DNA from: Brachybacterium ginsengisoli
Lineage (GTDB): Bacteria; Actinomycetota; Actinomycetes; Actinomycetales; Dermabacteraceae
Length of the DNA: 64,000 nt
Assembly: GCF_002407065.1 (NCBI RefSeq)
Contig: NZ_CP023564.1
Location: forward strand, 1,178,001 to 1,242,000
Direction of reading: 5' to 3'
Notes under the pieces: generated by a model
The model's database searches: none
Told to the model about the DNA's origin: nothing
What the model saw: only the letters and a program-made list of their open reading frames with translations
Position numbers and translations under genes: made by a program
In this document: in pieces, positions 1-6,495 of the stretch
Numbering within the stretch: position 1 is the stretch's first letter
Layout: the number at the start of each line of letters is the position of its first letter

Positions 1-415
1 TGAGCAGGCCCAGGCCGGTGCCCGTCTCCGAGCCCTCGGTGGCGGTGGTCGCCAGGGTGACCGGGGCGAGGACGTCGGTGAGTGCTGCGGCGAGGCTGAG
101 CCCCGCCGCGAGGAGGCACGCCCCGATGGTCACATCGACCCAGAGGAAGGGGCGCTTGGTGAAGATCGAGTCGTTCCAGGAGTGCCGCAGGAGCATGCCG
201 GTCGCGATGAGCACGGCCTCGAAGCAGGCGATCCCCAGGATCCCGATGGCCGTCAGCGCCCCCTGGGAGCGGGCGACCACCGGGTCGATGAGGGCTTCGT
301 CGGCGAGAGCCGTCGGCACGACGACGGTCTGGAGGAAGACGCAGGCCAGGAGCGCAAGGAGGAGCCCGGCCTCGAGGATGATGATGAGGGTCCGACGGAC
401 GGTCTGCATGGTCAT
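1..415 (-). CDS. DUF2975-type membrane protein (3' end outside window)
   Basis: The visible 138 codons read MTMQTVRRTLIIILEAG and continue as a hydrophobic protein with three evident membrane segments (about residues 8-32, 50-75 and 92-115). A conserved-looking FTKRPFLWVD stretch lies near residue 85, between segments 2 and 3. This matches the layout of DUF2975 membrane proteins, which are usually encoded next to a small Cro/CI-type regulator; that partner would lie to the left of position 1. The start at 415 is favoured because a -10 element ends 6 nt before it, implying leaderless translation; 409 is an in-frame alternative. The protein is cut off by the window edge. Function is not established. 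Confidence 0.6.
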   Translation of the reverse strand, partial: MTMQTVRRTLIIILEAGLLLALLACVFLQTVVVPTALADEALIDPVVARSQGALTAIGILGIACFEAVLIATGMLLRHSWNDSIFTKRPFLWVDVTIGACLLAAGLSLAAALTDVLAPVTLATTATEGSETGTGLGLL

Positions 416-421
416 GCATCG

Positions 422-450
422 AGTATCGATCGGTATCTATCGTTTGTCAA
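422..450 (-). promoter_or_regulatory. Strong promoter of the DUF2975 gene with operator-like dyads
   Basis: On the minus strand a perfect TTGACA is followed by 17 nt and GATACT (422-427), then 6 nt to the ATG at 415, so the transcript would be leaderless. The 6-bp inverted repeat CTATCG/CGATAG (9-nt gap) brackets the -35 box, and further ATCGAT half-sites lie in the spacer. This is the arrangement of an auto-regulated promoter. Confidence 0.65.
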
Positions 451-687
451 TCGATAGGTGCGCGGTGCTCGAAAGCAGTGCTGGTGGTGGTGGGGGGGGC
501 GGGCGCCTGCAGCGAGGTGAGTGCCCGGGCGAGAGCGCCCTGCCCGGCGCGGGGACGGCCGTTGGGAAGGAGCCGTGCGGTCGGCGGGTCGGGAAGGGGC
601 ACGCCGGCGGCAGCGGGTTCGGGCGCACATGCCGCCCGGCGGTGCTGTGGCGCTCTGATGCCTGGCTGTCCCGGCGTCGCCAGGAGC

Positions 688-1170
688 TCAGGCGCTCTCG
701 GGCAGCGGGTGCTCGCCCTTGATGACGAAGTACGATCCGCGGATCGTGCCCGCGAGCTTCGACTTCTGCCGCGCGAACTTGAAGGCGGAGAGCTCCTAGG
801 GCACCTCCATGCCCTCGGAGAGCTTCAGACCCACCGCGCGCTTGCCGCCGCCGGCCACGGTCCACAGCACGTTCAGTGACAGGCCGGACTCGTAGAACGC
901 GTGCACCCAGTGGATGCCGTCCACGTCGTTGACGCTCAGCTCGAGCGCGGGGGAGGAGATGACCATGTCCCGCTCGCTGCGCAGGATCTCCTCGACCCAG
1001 GCGAGGGTGTCGGGCGCCTCCGCCACGGGCAGCACCGTGAAGGTGTGCTGGTACTTCGTCGAGAAGTAGCGGGCCTCGTTGGCGCGCAGACCGGCGAGGG
1101 TCGACGCGACGGGAGAGGACTCGAGGCCTTCCAGGGAGACGTCGGTGAAGGAGACGGGCTGCTGCGGCAT
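688..1170 (-). pseudogene. Unrecognised 160-codon gene interrupted by an in-frame TAG
   Basis: Reading from ATG 1170 (behind a good AGGAGG) gives 124 codons ending GMEVP, then a TAG at 796-798. The same frame then continues for 35 codons (ELSAFKFARQ...HPLPESA) to TGA at 688-690. The continuation has G or C in the third position of 34 of 35 codons and a normal amino-acid mix, so it was recently coding. A single C-to-T change (CAG to TAG) would explain the stop. I do not recognise the family: it is a small soluble protein without signal peptide or membrane segment. It could be a true nonsense mutation, a shortened but functional protein, or a sequence error. Confidence 0.6.
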
Positions 1171-1326
1171 GGGGACCTCCTGGTGCGGCGGGTGCCGACG
1201 GGGAGCTTAGACCGGTCGGCAGATCAGATCCCTTCCTGCCTCCTGTGCGGCTACGGGTGTCCGCGGGCTGTCGACGGCTCCCGTCTGTCGATGCGGACGG
1301 TCCGGTTCCGTCCGGTGGCCAGCGGA

Positions 1327-1332
1327 TACCCT
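1327..1332 (+). promoter_or_regulatory. -10 element, leaderless start of GNAT gene
   Basis: TACCCT ends 6 nt before the ATG at 1339 and there is no Shine-Dalgarno sequence. Confidence 0.5.
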
Positions 1333-1338
1333 GCCTCG

Positions 1339-2154
1339 ATGACTTCCCCGCACACCAGTGCCACTGTTCCTCTGGACGGCAAGATCTTCGCCGGCGTCCG
1401 CAATGCGGAGACCGGCCAGGTGGGTGCTTCGACGCGTTTCCACTACCACCAGGAGGCGGGCGAGATCTGGGCCGAGTACTCGGGCGGGGAGATCCGCCGA
1501 GGCCACCTCGTGGGAACCCGTGACGGGGAGAAGCTCACCTTCCGCTACGCCCATCTCAGCGAGGACGGGACCACGGCGACCGGCCGCTGCGAGAGTCGGA
1601 TCGTGGTCCTCGACGACGGCCGCGTGCGGCTCGAGGAGTCGTGGGCCTGGGAGTCGCGCCCCGAGACCGGGACCAGCATCGTCGAGGAGGTGCGAGCCGA
1701 GGTTCCTCCCGCGCCCGCAGGCCGTCCGAGCGGCGTCGGGCCCAGCATCCGCCGGGCCGACGTCGAGGACGTGCCCGCCCTGCAGGCGTTCTGGGCGGTG
1801 GCCGGAGAGAACGCCTCCCGTCCCGGGGATGACGCGGCACTGGTCGAGAACCTGCTGCGCCGGGACGCCGACGCGATCCTCGTGGCCGAGGTGGACGGAG
1901 AGATCGTCGGCACCGTCATCGCGGGCTGGGACGGCTGGCGCGCCCATCTCTACCGTCTCGCGGTCGACCCCGACTCCCGAGGGCAGGGGATCGGCCGGCT
2001 CCTCATGCGGGCCGCGGAGGCGCGGCTGCGATCGCTCGGCGCGATCCGCTTCGACGCGATGGTGCTGAGTGGGAACACCCTCGGCGAGCGGGCGTGGGCG
2101 GCGATGGGCTACGAGCTCCAGGAGGACTGGCGGCGCTGGGTCCGCTTCGCCTGA
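1339..2154 (+). CDS. Two-domain GNAT family N-acetyltransferase
   Basis: This 271-residue protein joins two parts. Residues 1 to about 115 form a beta-rich domain (GKIFAGVRNAETGQ, FHYHQEAGEIWAEYSGG) of the type found alone in small proteins annotated as N-acetylglutamate synthase-like. Residues about 135-271 are a GNAT fold with the acetyl-CoA loop DSRGQGIGRLL near 212-222, preceded by the usual RLAVDP strand. The acceptor substrate cannot be read from sequence. The start at 1339 is set by the -10 element immediately upstream; a longer frame running back to 901 overlaps the opposite-strand gene and is not supported. It stands alone between an opposite-strand gene and the next leaderless gene. 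Confidence 0.8.
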   Translation: MTSPHTSATVPLDGKIFAGVRNAETGQVGASTRFHYHQEAGEIWAEYSGGEIRRGHLVGTRDGEKLTFRYAHLSEDGTTATGRCESRIVVLDDGRVRLEESWAWESRPETGTSIVEEVRAEVPPAPAGRPSGVGPSIRRADVEDVPALQAFWAVAGENASRPGDDAALVENLLRRDADAILVAEVDGEIVGTVIAGWDGWRAHLYRLAVDPDSRGQGIGRLLMRAAEARLRSLGAIRFDAMVLSGNTLGERAWAAMGYELQEDWRRWVRFA

Positions 2155-2170
2155 CGTCAGCGCCGGCCCA

Positions 2171-2176
2171 TAGGCT
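2171..2176 (+). promoter_or_regulatory. -10 element, leaderless start of YdeI-like gene
   Basis: TAGGCT ends 6 nt before the ATG at 2183. Confidence 0.5.
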
Positions 2177-2182
2177 GAGCCC

Positions 2183-2845
2183 ATGAACCCCGATCCCGGA
2201 ACTTCCGGCGGCACGGCCGAGCGGCCGGCGATCTTCTTCCGCGACGCCGATGAGTTCCGCTCGTGGCTCGAGCGCCACCACGACACCGACACCGAGCTGT
2301 GGATGGAGCTCCGGCTCGCGCACGTCACCGATCGAGGCCTGACATGGTCGGACGCGGTGATCGAGGCGCTGTGCTTCGGATGGATCGACTCGGTCTCCCA
2401 GCGCATCGACCAGGACTCCCGCCGCCAGCGCTGGACGCCGCGCACCGCCCGCAGCACCTGGTCGGCCGTGAACATCGCGCACGTCGAGCGGCTTCGGGCG
2501 GAGGGACGCATGCACCCCGCCGGCCTCGCCGCGTTCGATCGCCGCTCGGCCGAACGATCGGGCACCTACTCCCATGAGAACGAGGCGGCGGACCTCACCC
2601 CGGAGCTGCAGGCGATCCTCGACGCGTCTCCCGGCACTGGGGCATTCCTCGCCGAGGCCACCGCGGGATACCGCAAGGTCGTGCGGCACTGGATCATGAC
2701 CGCGAAGCAGCAGAGCACCCGGGAGCGCCGGGCCCGGCAGCTCGTCGCCTGCTGCGAGGCCGGCGAGCTGATCCCGCTTCAGCGTCCGGGCCGCACCCCG
2801 GCCTGGCTCGCCCGCGCGGCCGAGGCCGCGGAGCAGACCTCATGA
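2183..2845 (+). CDS. YdeI/OmpD-associated family protein
   Basis: The 220-residue protein carries the hallmarks of the YdeI/OmpD-associated family (often annotated as bacteriocin-protection protein). After an N-terminal PAIFFRDADEFRSWLERHH come a TWSDAVIEALCFGWIDS motif near residue 55 and a WTPRTARSTWSAVN motif near 85. The C-terminal third has the characteristic GYRKVVRHWIMTAKQQSTRE segment. The biochemical role of the family is poorly defined. It is cytoplasmic, with no signal or membrane segment. Its TGA overlaps the ATG of the following PdxH-like gene (ATGA), so the two are translationally coupled in a short operon. Confidence 0.85.
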   Translation: MNPDPGTSGGTAERPAIFFRDADEFRSWLERHHDTDTELWMELRLAHVTDRGLTWSDAVIEALCFGWIDSVSQRIDQDSRRQRWTPRTARSTWSAVNIAHVERLRAEGRMHPAGLAAFDRRSAERSGTYSHENEAADLTPELQAILDASPGTGAFLAEATAGYRKVVRHWIMTAKQQSTRERRARQLVACCEAGELIPLQRPGRTPAWLARAAEAAEQTS

Positions 2846-3393
2846 CGGACTCCACGGCGAAGCAGCTGCGGGCGCTGCCTGCCCTGTCAGGTTCCGCGCC
2901 CTCCCTGGATCTCCGTGCTCTGCCCGAGGATCCGGTGATGCTCTTCCTGCAGTGGCTGGCCGTCGCGCAGGATCACCAGGTGGCGGAACCGCACTCGATG
3001 ACCCTGTCGACCGTCGACGCCGACGGGGCGCCCGACGCGCGAGTGCTCGTGCTCAAGGACGTCGACGAGCGGGGCTGGGCGTTCGCCAGCACCCGGAGCA
3101 GCATCAAGGGCGGCCAGCTCGCGGCGAACCCGCACGCGGCCCTCACCTTCTGGTGGCAGCCCCTGGTGCGTTCGGTCAGGGTCCGCGGGGCCGTGGTCGA
3201 GGCGTCGCGCGAGGACAGCCTCGCCGACCTCCGCGCCAGGAGCGCGGCGGCCCAGGCGGCGGTGGATGCCGAGGACTGGACGCTCTGGCGGGTCCGGGCC
3301 ACCCGCGTCGAGTTCTGGCAGGGCTCACCGGACCGCCGCCACGCACGCATCGTCTACGTGGCCGATGGGCGGCGCTGGCGGGTCGAGGGCTGA
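2842..3393 (+). CDS. Pyridoxamine 5'-phosphate oxidase family protein
   Basis: The 183-residue sequence follows the PdxH layout: a leader ending DPVMLFLQWLAVAQ, a first FMN-binding strand pair MTLSTVDADGAPDARVLVLKD (split barrel), then FASTRSSIKGGQLAANPHAALTFWWQPLVRSVRVRG with the SxKxxQL motif. The C-terminal block is WRVRATRVEFWQG...RIVYV. It is somewhat shorter than typical PdxH (about 210-220 residues) and its last segment lacks the usual RLxP ending, so it may be a PdxH-like FMN oxidase rather than the pathway enzyme for pyridoxal phosphate. It is translationally coupled to the YdeI-like gene upstream. Confidence 0.8.
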   Translation: MTDSTAKQLRALPALSGSAPSLDLRALPEDPVMLFLQWLAVAQDHQVAEPHSMTLSTVDADGAPDARVLVLKDVDERGWAFASTRSSIKGGQLAANPHAALTFWWQPLVRSVRVRGAVVEASREDSLADLRARSAAAQAAVDAEDWTLWRVRATRVEFWQGSPDRRHARIVYVADGRRWRVEG

Positions 3394-3423
3394 CCGCGCG
3401 GAGCGTCCGCCGCCGCGCGAGCA

Positions 3424-3470
3424 GTGGAAGACTCGCCGCATGGATGCCCCGAAGGAGTCGCAGCGACCCC
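3424..3470 (+). repeat. 47-bp direct repeat, copy 1 (promoter plus start codon)
   Basis: The 47 bp here match 3811-3857 with only four substitutions. Each copy contains an (A/C)AGACT -10-like element, 6 nt, an ATG (3440 here) and the first eight codons MDA(P/S)KESQ. In this copy the reading frame continues into the small membrane protein that follows. Confidence 0.8.
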
Positions 3471-3472
3471 GG

Positions 3473-3478
3473 TACGCT
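3473..3478 (+). promoter_or_regulatory. -10 element for the small membrane protein
   Basis: TACGCT ends 6 nt before ATG 3485. The -10-like AAGACT at 3428-3433 is the corresponding element for the alternative in-frame ATG at 3440. Confidence 0.4.
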
Positions 3479-3484
3479 CGACGC

Positions 3485-3769
3485 ATGCGCGAGCTCTCCG
3501 ACCACGGTTCGACCACACCGACCACGGACGCCCTGCGCAGGCGACAGCAGGAGCGGCTGACCAGATTCTTCGTCGGATTCGCCATCGTGGAGGGGGCGCT
3601 GCTCGCGGCCTGTGTGCTCGCCATCTACGTGCTCGACCTGATCGACCCCGAGATCGGCATCTGGCTGCTCATCGGCGTCGCCGCGCTCAGTGCCACCGTG
3701 CTGAGCACTGTCCTGGTGACGGCGACCAGACGGAACCAGCGCGAGCTCGACCAGAGCCACGGCGGCTGA
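3485..3769 (+). CDS. Small two-TM membrane protein
   Basis: This encodes 94 residues: a polar N-terminus with the basic stretch RRRQQERLTR, then two membrane segments (about residues 27-46 and 54-76), and a basic C-terminal tail TRRNQRELDQSHGG. I do not recognise a named family; it resembles short actinobacterial membrane proteins of unknown function. Two starts are possible. 3485 has TACGCT at the leaderless distance. 3440 lies inside the duplicated leader shared with the downstream arr gene and would add 15 residues (MDAPKESQRPRYARR). The duplication makes 3440 hard to dismiss. Confidence 0.6.
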   Translation: MRELSDHGSTTPTTDALRRRQQERLTRFFVGFAIVEGALLAACVLAIYVLDLIDPEIGIWLLIGVAALSATVLSTVLVTATRRNQRELDQSHGG

Positions 3770-3810
3770 GCCCGCGCCCCTCGCCGCGTTCCTCGTCGCC
3801 CCTGCTCCTC

Positions 3811-3857
3811 GTGGCAGACTCACCGCATGGATGCCTCGAAGGAGTCGCAGCGCCCCC
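3811..3857 (+). repeat. 47-bp direct repeat, copy 2 (arr leader and start)
   Basis: This is the second copy of the repeat at 3424-3470. It contains CAGACT (3815-3820) 6 nt before ATG 3827, so it doubles as the leaderless promoter and start of arr. Confidence 0.8.
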
Positions 3858-4252
3858 TGTACTTCCACGGCACGCGCGCGGAGCTCGCCGTCGGTGATCA
3901 GATCACCGCAGGCCGTCCCTCGAACTACCGGCCCGAGGTGACGATGAACCACGTCTACTTCACCGCGCGGCGCGACGGCGGGGGACTGGCCGCCGAGATC
4001 GCCGTGCTGCTCGGTCCCGAAGGATCCGAGCCCCACGTCTATCGCGTGGAGCCGACGGGACCGTTCGAGGACGATCCGAACGTCACCGACAAGAAGTTCC
4101 CCGGGAACCCCACGCAGTCCTACCGCAGCACGGCGCCGCTGACCGTGCTCGAGGAGGTCACTGAGTGGACGCGGCTGGAGCCTGCGGAGGTCGAGATGTG
4201 GCGCGAGCGGCTCGCAGCGATGCAGGAGTCCCGCGCGGAGATCATCAACTAG
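3827..4252 (+). CDS. arr: NAD+-rifampin ADP-ribosyltransferase (Arr)
   Basis: This 141-residue protein matches the Arr family, which transfers ADP-ribose from NAD+ to the C23 hydroxyl of rifamycins and so blocks binding to RNA polymerase. Visible family landmarks are YFHGTRAEL near residue 12, SNYR near 33, the YFTAR strand near 44, and the block EDDPNVTDKKFPGNPTQSYR near residues 84-103, with LTVLEEV following. The length is typical. Translation starts at 3827 with a -10 element exactly 6 nt upstream. Its TAG at 4250-4252 abuts the stop of the convergent VOC gene with no bases between. Resistance activity is an inference from the family. Confidence 0.9.
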   Translation: MDASKESQRPLYFHGTRAELAVGDQITAGRPSNYRPEVTMNHVYFTARRDGGGLAAEIAVLLGPEGSEPHVYRVEPTGPFEDDPNVTDKKFPGNPTQSYRSTAPLTVLEEVTEWTRLEPAEVEMWRERLAAMQESRAEIIN

Positions 4253-4972
4253 TCACCGCGTGGTACCACTGCTGCGGCGGAGGCCGAACTCGTGGCCGCC
4301 GGGATCGGCCAGCTCGAGATGGCCGTCCTGGTCCTCGCGCCGTGTCGCCCCGAGGGCAAGCAGTCGCTCTACCTCGATCTCGGGTTCCGTGCAGATCAGA
4401 TCGAAGCGCTGTCGGTTCCGGCGGTGCGCAGGGCGGGGCGGGTCCTCCTCCCAGGAGTCCCAGGAGATCTTCGTGCCGCCCAGCGGGGACTGGACCGCCG
4501 TCTGCCCCTGTTCGTCCAGCACCAGCGGCCAGCCCAGCGCGTCGCGCCAGAAACGGCCCACGGCCGGAGCCCCATCGCACGTGACCTCGCCGAGCGTGCC
4601 GGTCCCGGCGAGATAGGCGTTGCCCGGTTCGATGATGCACAGCTCGTTCCCCTGAGGATCCGCGAGGACCACGAACGGCTCCTCGGGTCCCTGGCCCACG
4701 TCGAGGTGCCGGCCGCCCAGTTCCAGGGCCCGTTCCACGATCGCCTGCTGGTCCTCCGCGCTGCTGCTGGTCAGGAGCAGATGCAGATGGCGAGGCCCAG
4801 CCTGCTCGGTCCGGGAGGTGACGAACCGCAGCCCCACCTGGGTCGCGTCACCCGGGACCGAGGCGCCGCCGGGTTCGAGGCGGACGCTCCGCTCGAGCAT
4901 CCCTGCCCAGAAGGTCGCCGCGGACATCGCGTCGGCCACGTCGAAGACCACTGCGTCCAGTTCGAGTGCCAT
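4253..4972 (-). CDS. VOC (glyoxalase/bleomycin-resistance fold) protein, tandem domains
   Basis: The 239 residues hold two vicinal-oxygen-chelate modules. The first (1 to about 118) runs from MALELDAVVFDVADAMSAATFWAG to VVLADPQGNELCII. The second (about 125-239) runs from LGEVTCDGAPAVGRFWRDAL to LELADPGGHEFGLRR. The ADPxGxEF/L endings are typical of actinobacterial VOC proteins, where His/Glu side chains bind a metal. The substrate is unknown: resistance to a thiol- or metal-binding drug, or a housekeeping lyase role, are both possible. The gene has a -10 element (TAACGT, 4979-4984) 6 nt before its ATG and converges on arr. Confidence 0.8.
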   Translation of the reverse strand: MALELDAVVFDVADAMSAATFWAGMLERSVRLEPGGASVPGDATQVGLRFVTSRTEQAGPRHLHLLLTSSSAEDQQAIVERALELGGRHLDVGQGPEEPFVVLADPQGNELCIIEPGNAYLAGTGTLGEVTCDGAPAVGRFWRDALGWPLVLDEQGQTAVQSPLGGTKISWDSWEEDPPRPAHRRNRQRFDLICTEPEIEVERLLALGATRREDQDGHLELADPGGHEFGLRRSSGTTR

Positions 4973-4978
4973 CTGCTC

Positions 4979-4984
4979 ACGTTA
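4979..4984 (-). promoter_or_regulatory. -10 element, leaderless start of VOC gene
   Basis: TAACGT on the minus strand ends 6 nt before the ATG at 4972. Confidence 0.5.
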
Positions 4985-5065
4985 CGGCGAACCCTCGCGC
5001 ACGGCGACCCCTCTGGGGGCTCGGTTCGACGTCCGCTGCCCGCCCGAGGATCTGAGGCCGGGCCC

Positions 5066-5281
5066 GTGGTGCCCGATCATGGGGACATCCTGGACCCGAT
5101 CCTGCTCGGCGCCCCGGAGGAGGTGGACGCCACCCTCCGCGAGGTGCGTGTGGACCGCCGCGTCCTCGTCGCGCACCACGCCGGCCTCGACCTGCTGAAT
5201 CGGCGGAGGTACTTCGACGCCGCGCAGTCCGCCACGCCCACCGCTGACTGGGGCCGGGTCCGGAAGCATCTCGGACCGTGA
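5066..5281 (+). CDS. Possible small protein, unknown
   Basis: A 71-codon frame starts at GTG 5066 (second GTG at 5069) and ends at TGA 5279-5281. About 90% of its third positions are G or C. The product (DHGDILDPILLGAPEEVDAT...RRRYFDAAQSATPTADWGRV) has a normal composition with likely helices. A weak GAGG lies 8 nt upstream. It fills the space between the VOC gene and the monooxygenase gene, and nothing on the other strand is better. I recognise no family. It may be the remnant of a longer gene. Confidence 0.4.
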   Translation: MVPDHGDILDPILLGAPEEVDATLREVRVDRRVLVAHHAGLDLLNRRRYFDAAQSATPTADWGRVRKHLGP

Positions 5282-5382
5282 GCTCGGCAGCGGCCGGCGT
5301 CTCGCGGACGGCGACGTCCGCGCGACGTCACGCTCGATAAGGTCGCGGACGCACACGACGTCGACGAGCAAGGAACCGCGAC

Positions 5383-5715
5383 ATGACCGCCGAGCCCACA
5401 GGCAGCACGCGTCCCGACCCGGCACCCGGCGCCGTCGCGCTGACCGGCCGGCTGCTCTGCGCGGACCTCGACGAGGCCGCTGCGGTCCGCGAGCATCTGC
5501 CCGAGCACGTCGCCCTCACCCTCGCAGAGCCCGGCTGCCTCCGCTTCGCGGTCGAGCCGACGGAGGACCCCCTGGTCTGGACCGTCTCCGAGCTCTTCGA
5601 GGACCAGCTCGCGTTCGACGCGCACCAGGCCCGCGTCCGCTCGAGCAGGTGGTTCGAAGCCACCTCGGCGATCGCCCGGGACTACACCGTGGAGACCCTC
5701 ACCGGCGAGGTCTGA
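5383..5715 (+). CDS. Antibiotic-biosynthesis-monooxygenase (ABM) domain protein
   Basis: The 110-residue protein has an ABM/YgiN-type dimeric ferredoxin-like fold: a strand ALTGRLLCADLDEAAAV, the core motif LAEPGCLRFAVEPTEDPLVW (EPGC.RF is diagnostic), then ELFEDQLAFDAHQ and the terminal helix. Members are cofactor-free monooxygenases of quinols or polyketides, or reactive-species scavengers; the substrate here is unknown. It has a Shine-Dalgarno AAGGA 8 nt before ATG 5383 and a -10-like TAAGGT at 5338-5343, so unlike its neighbours it has a short leader. Confidence 0.75.
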   Translation: MTAEPTGSTRPDPAPGAVALTGRLLCADLDEAAAVREHLPEHVALTLAEPGCLRFAVEPTEDPLVWTVSELFEDQLAFDAHQARVRSSRWFEATSAIARDYTVETLTGEV

Positions 5716-5753
5716 GGGAGATGCTCGCGTGCCGCACCGGGCCGCGAACCTGA

Positions 5754-5759
5754 GATGAT
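5754..5759 (+). promoter_or_regulatory. -10 element, leaderless GTG start
   Basis: GATGAT ends 6 nt before the GTG at 5766. Confidence 0.4.
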
Positions 5760-5765
5760 CCGTCG

Positions 5766-6386
5766 GTGCCCCACAGCGCCTTCGACCCCCGAGCAGTGCG
5801 TCGCGCGGTCCTCACCGTCGCGCTGCTGAACCTCGGCTACTTCGTCGTCGAGTTCACCGTCGCGCTCGGAGCAGGCTCCGTGGCGCTGCTCGCCGACAGC
5901 GTCGACTTCCTCGAGGACACCGCGATCAACCTCCTGATCGTCGTGGCCCTCGGCTGGGCCACCGCCCGACGGGCCGTGATGGGCAAGGTCATGGCGCTCG
6001 TGATCCTCGTGCCTGCCGCGTTCGCCGCCTGGGAGGCGGTCAGCAGGTTCCCCGCGCCACCGGCACCGGCGGTGCTGCCCGTCGTCCTCGCCTCCCTCGG
6101 CGCCGTGGTGGTCAACGGCGCCAGCGCCCTGATCATCTCCCGCGTGCGCCGGCACGGCGGCTCGCTGGGCCGTGCCGCCTTCCTCTCCGCCCGCAACGAC
6201 GTGCTGGTCAACCTCGCCATCATCGCGATGGCGGTGATCACGGCCTGGACCGCCTCCGGCTGGCCCGACCTCGTGCTGGGCTGCCTGATCATCCTGCTCG
6301 CGCTGCACGCGGCCCATGAGGTGTGGGAGGTCAGCGAGGAGGAGCGACTGGGCGCCCGCGCGCTCGCCGGGGAGACGATCGACTGA
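5766..6386 (+). CDS. Cation-efflux-type (CDF-like) membrane protein
   Basis: This 206-residue integral membrane protein has about six hydrophobic segments. Two acidic blocks resemble the metal site of cation diffusion facilitators: LADSVDFLEDTAIN in the second segment (about residues 41-54) and SARNDVLVNLAIIAM in the fifth (about 142-156). The usual HxxxD in both is reduced to D residues in the first block and NDxxxN in the second, and the cytoplasmic C-terminal domain of CDF proteins is missing. It is therefore a short CDF relative; metal preference and transport activity are open. It starts with GTG at the leaderless distance from a -10 element. Confidence 0.65.
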   Translation: MPHSAFDPRAVRRAVLTVALLNLGYFVVEFTVALGAGSVALLADSVDFLEDTAINLLIVVALGWATARRAVMGKVMALVILVPAAFAAWEAVSRFPAPPAPAVLPVVLASLGAVVVNGASALIISRVRRHGGSLGRAAFLSARNDVLVNLAIIAMAVITAWTASGWPDLVLGCLIILLALHAAHEVWEVSEEERLGARALAGETID

Positions 6387-6483
6387 CGGGCCCGCGACGT
6401 CGGGCGGGGCCCCCGGAGACGATCGACACCGGGCATTCACCGTCCCGTCATCATCCGGTCTCCGGGTCCCCGACAGGCTTCTC

Positions 6484-6489
6484 TACGGT
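6484..6489 (+). promoter_or_regulatory. -10 element, leaderless start of choice-of-anchor I gene
   Basis: TACGGT ends 6 nt before ATG 6496. Confidence 0.5.
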
Positions 6490-6495
6490 GCGCGC

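Noticed and set aside
492-499. G8 homopolymer as a phase-variation tract
   Set aside because: It lies in a non-coding stretch between the DUF2975 promoter and the end of the interrupted gene, outside any reading frame or promoter spacer, so slippage would have no clear effect.
421-687. Short frames between the DUF2975 gene and the interrupted gene (for example 412-630 minus)
   Set aside because: The products are Arg/Pro/His low-complexity and no ribosome site supports them. The stretch looks like promoter and downstream sequence only.
901-1338. N-terminal extension of the GNAT gene back to 901
   Set aside because: It overlaps the opposite-strand gene at 688-1170, and the -10 element 6 nt before 1339 fixes the start.
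5649-5665. GGTTCGAAGCC word resembling a tRNA T-loop
   Set aside because: It lies inside the ABM coding frame and no acceptor, D- or anticodon arms can be built around it. No tRNA was found in the window.
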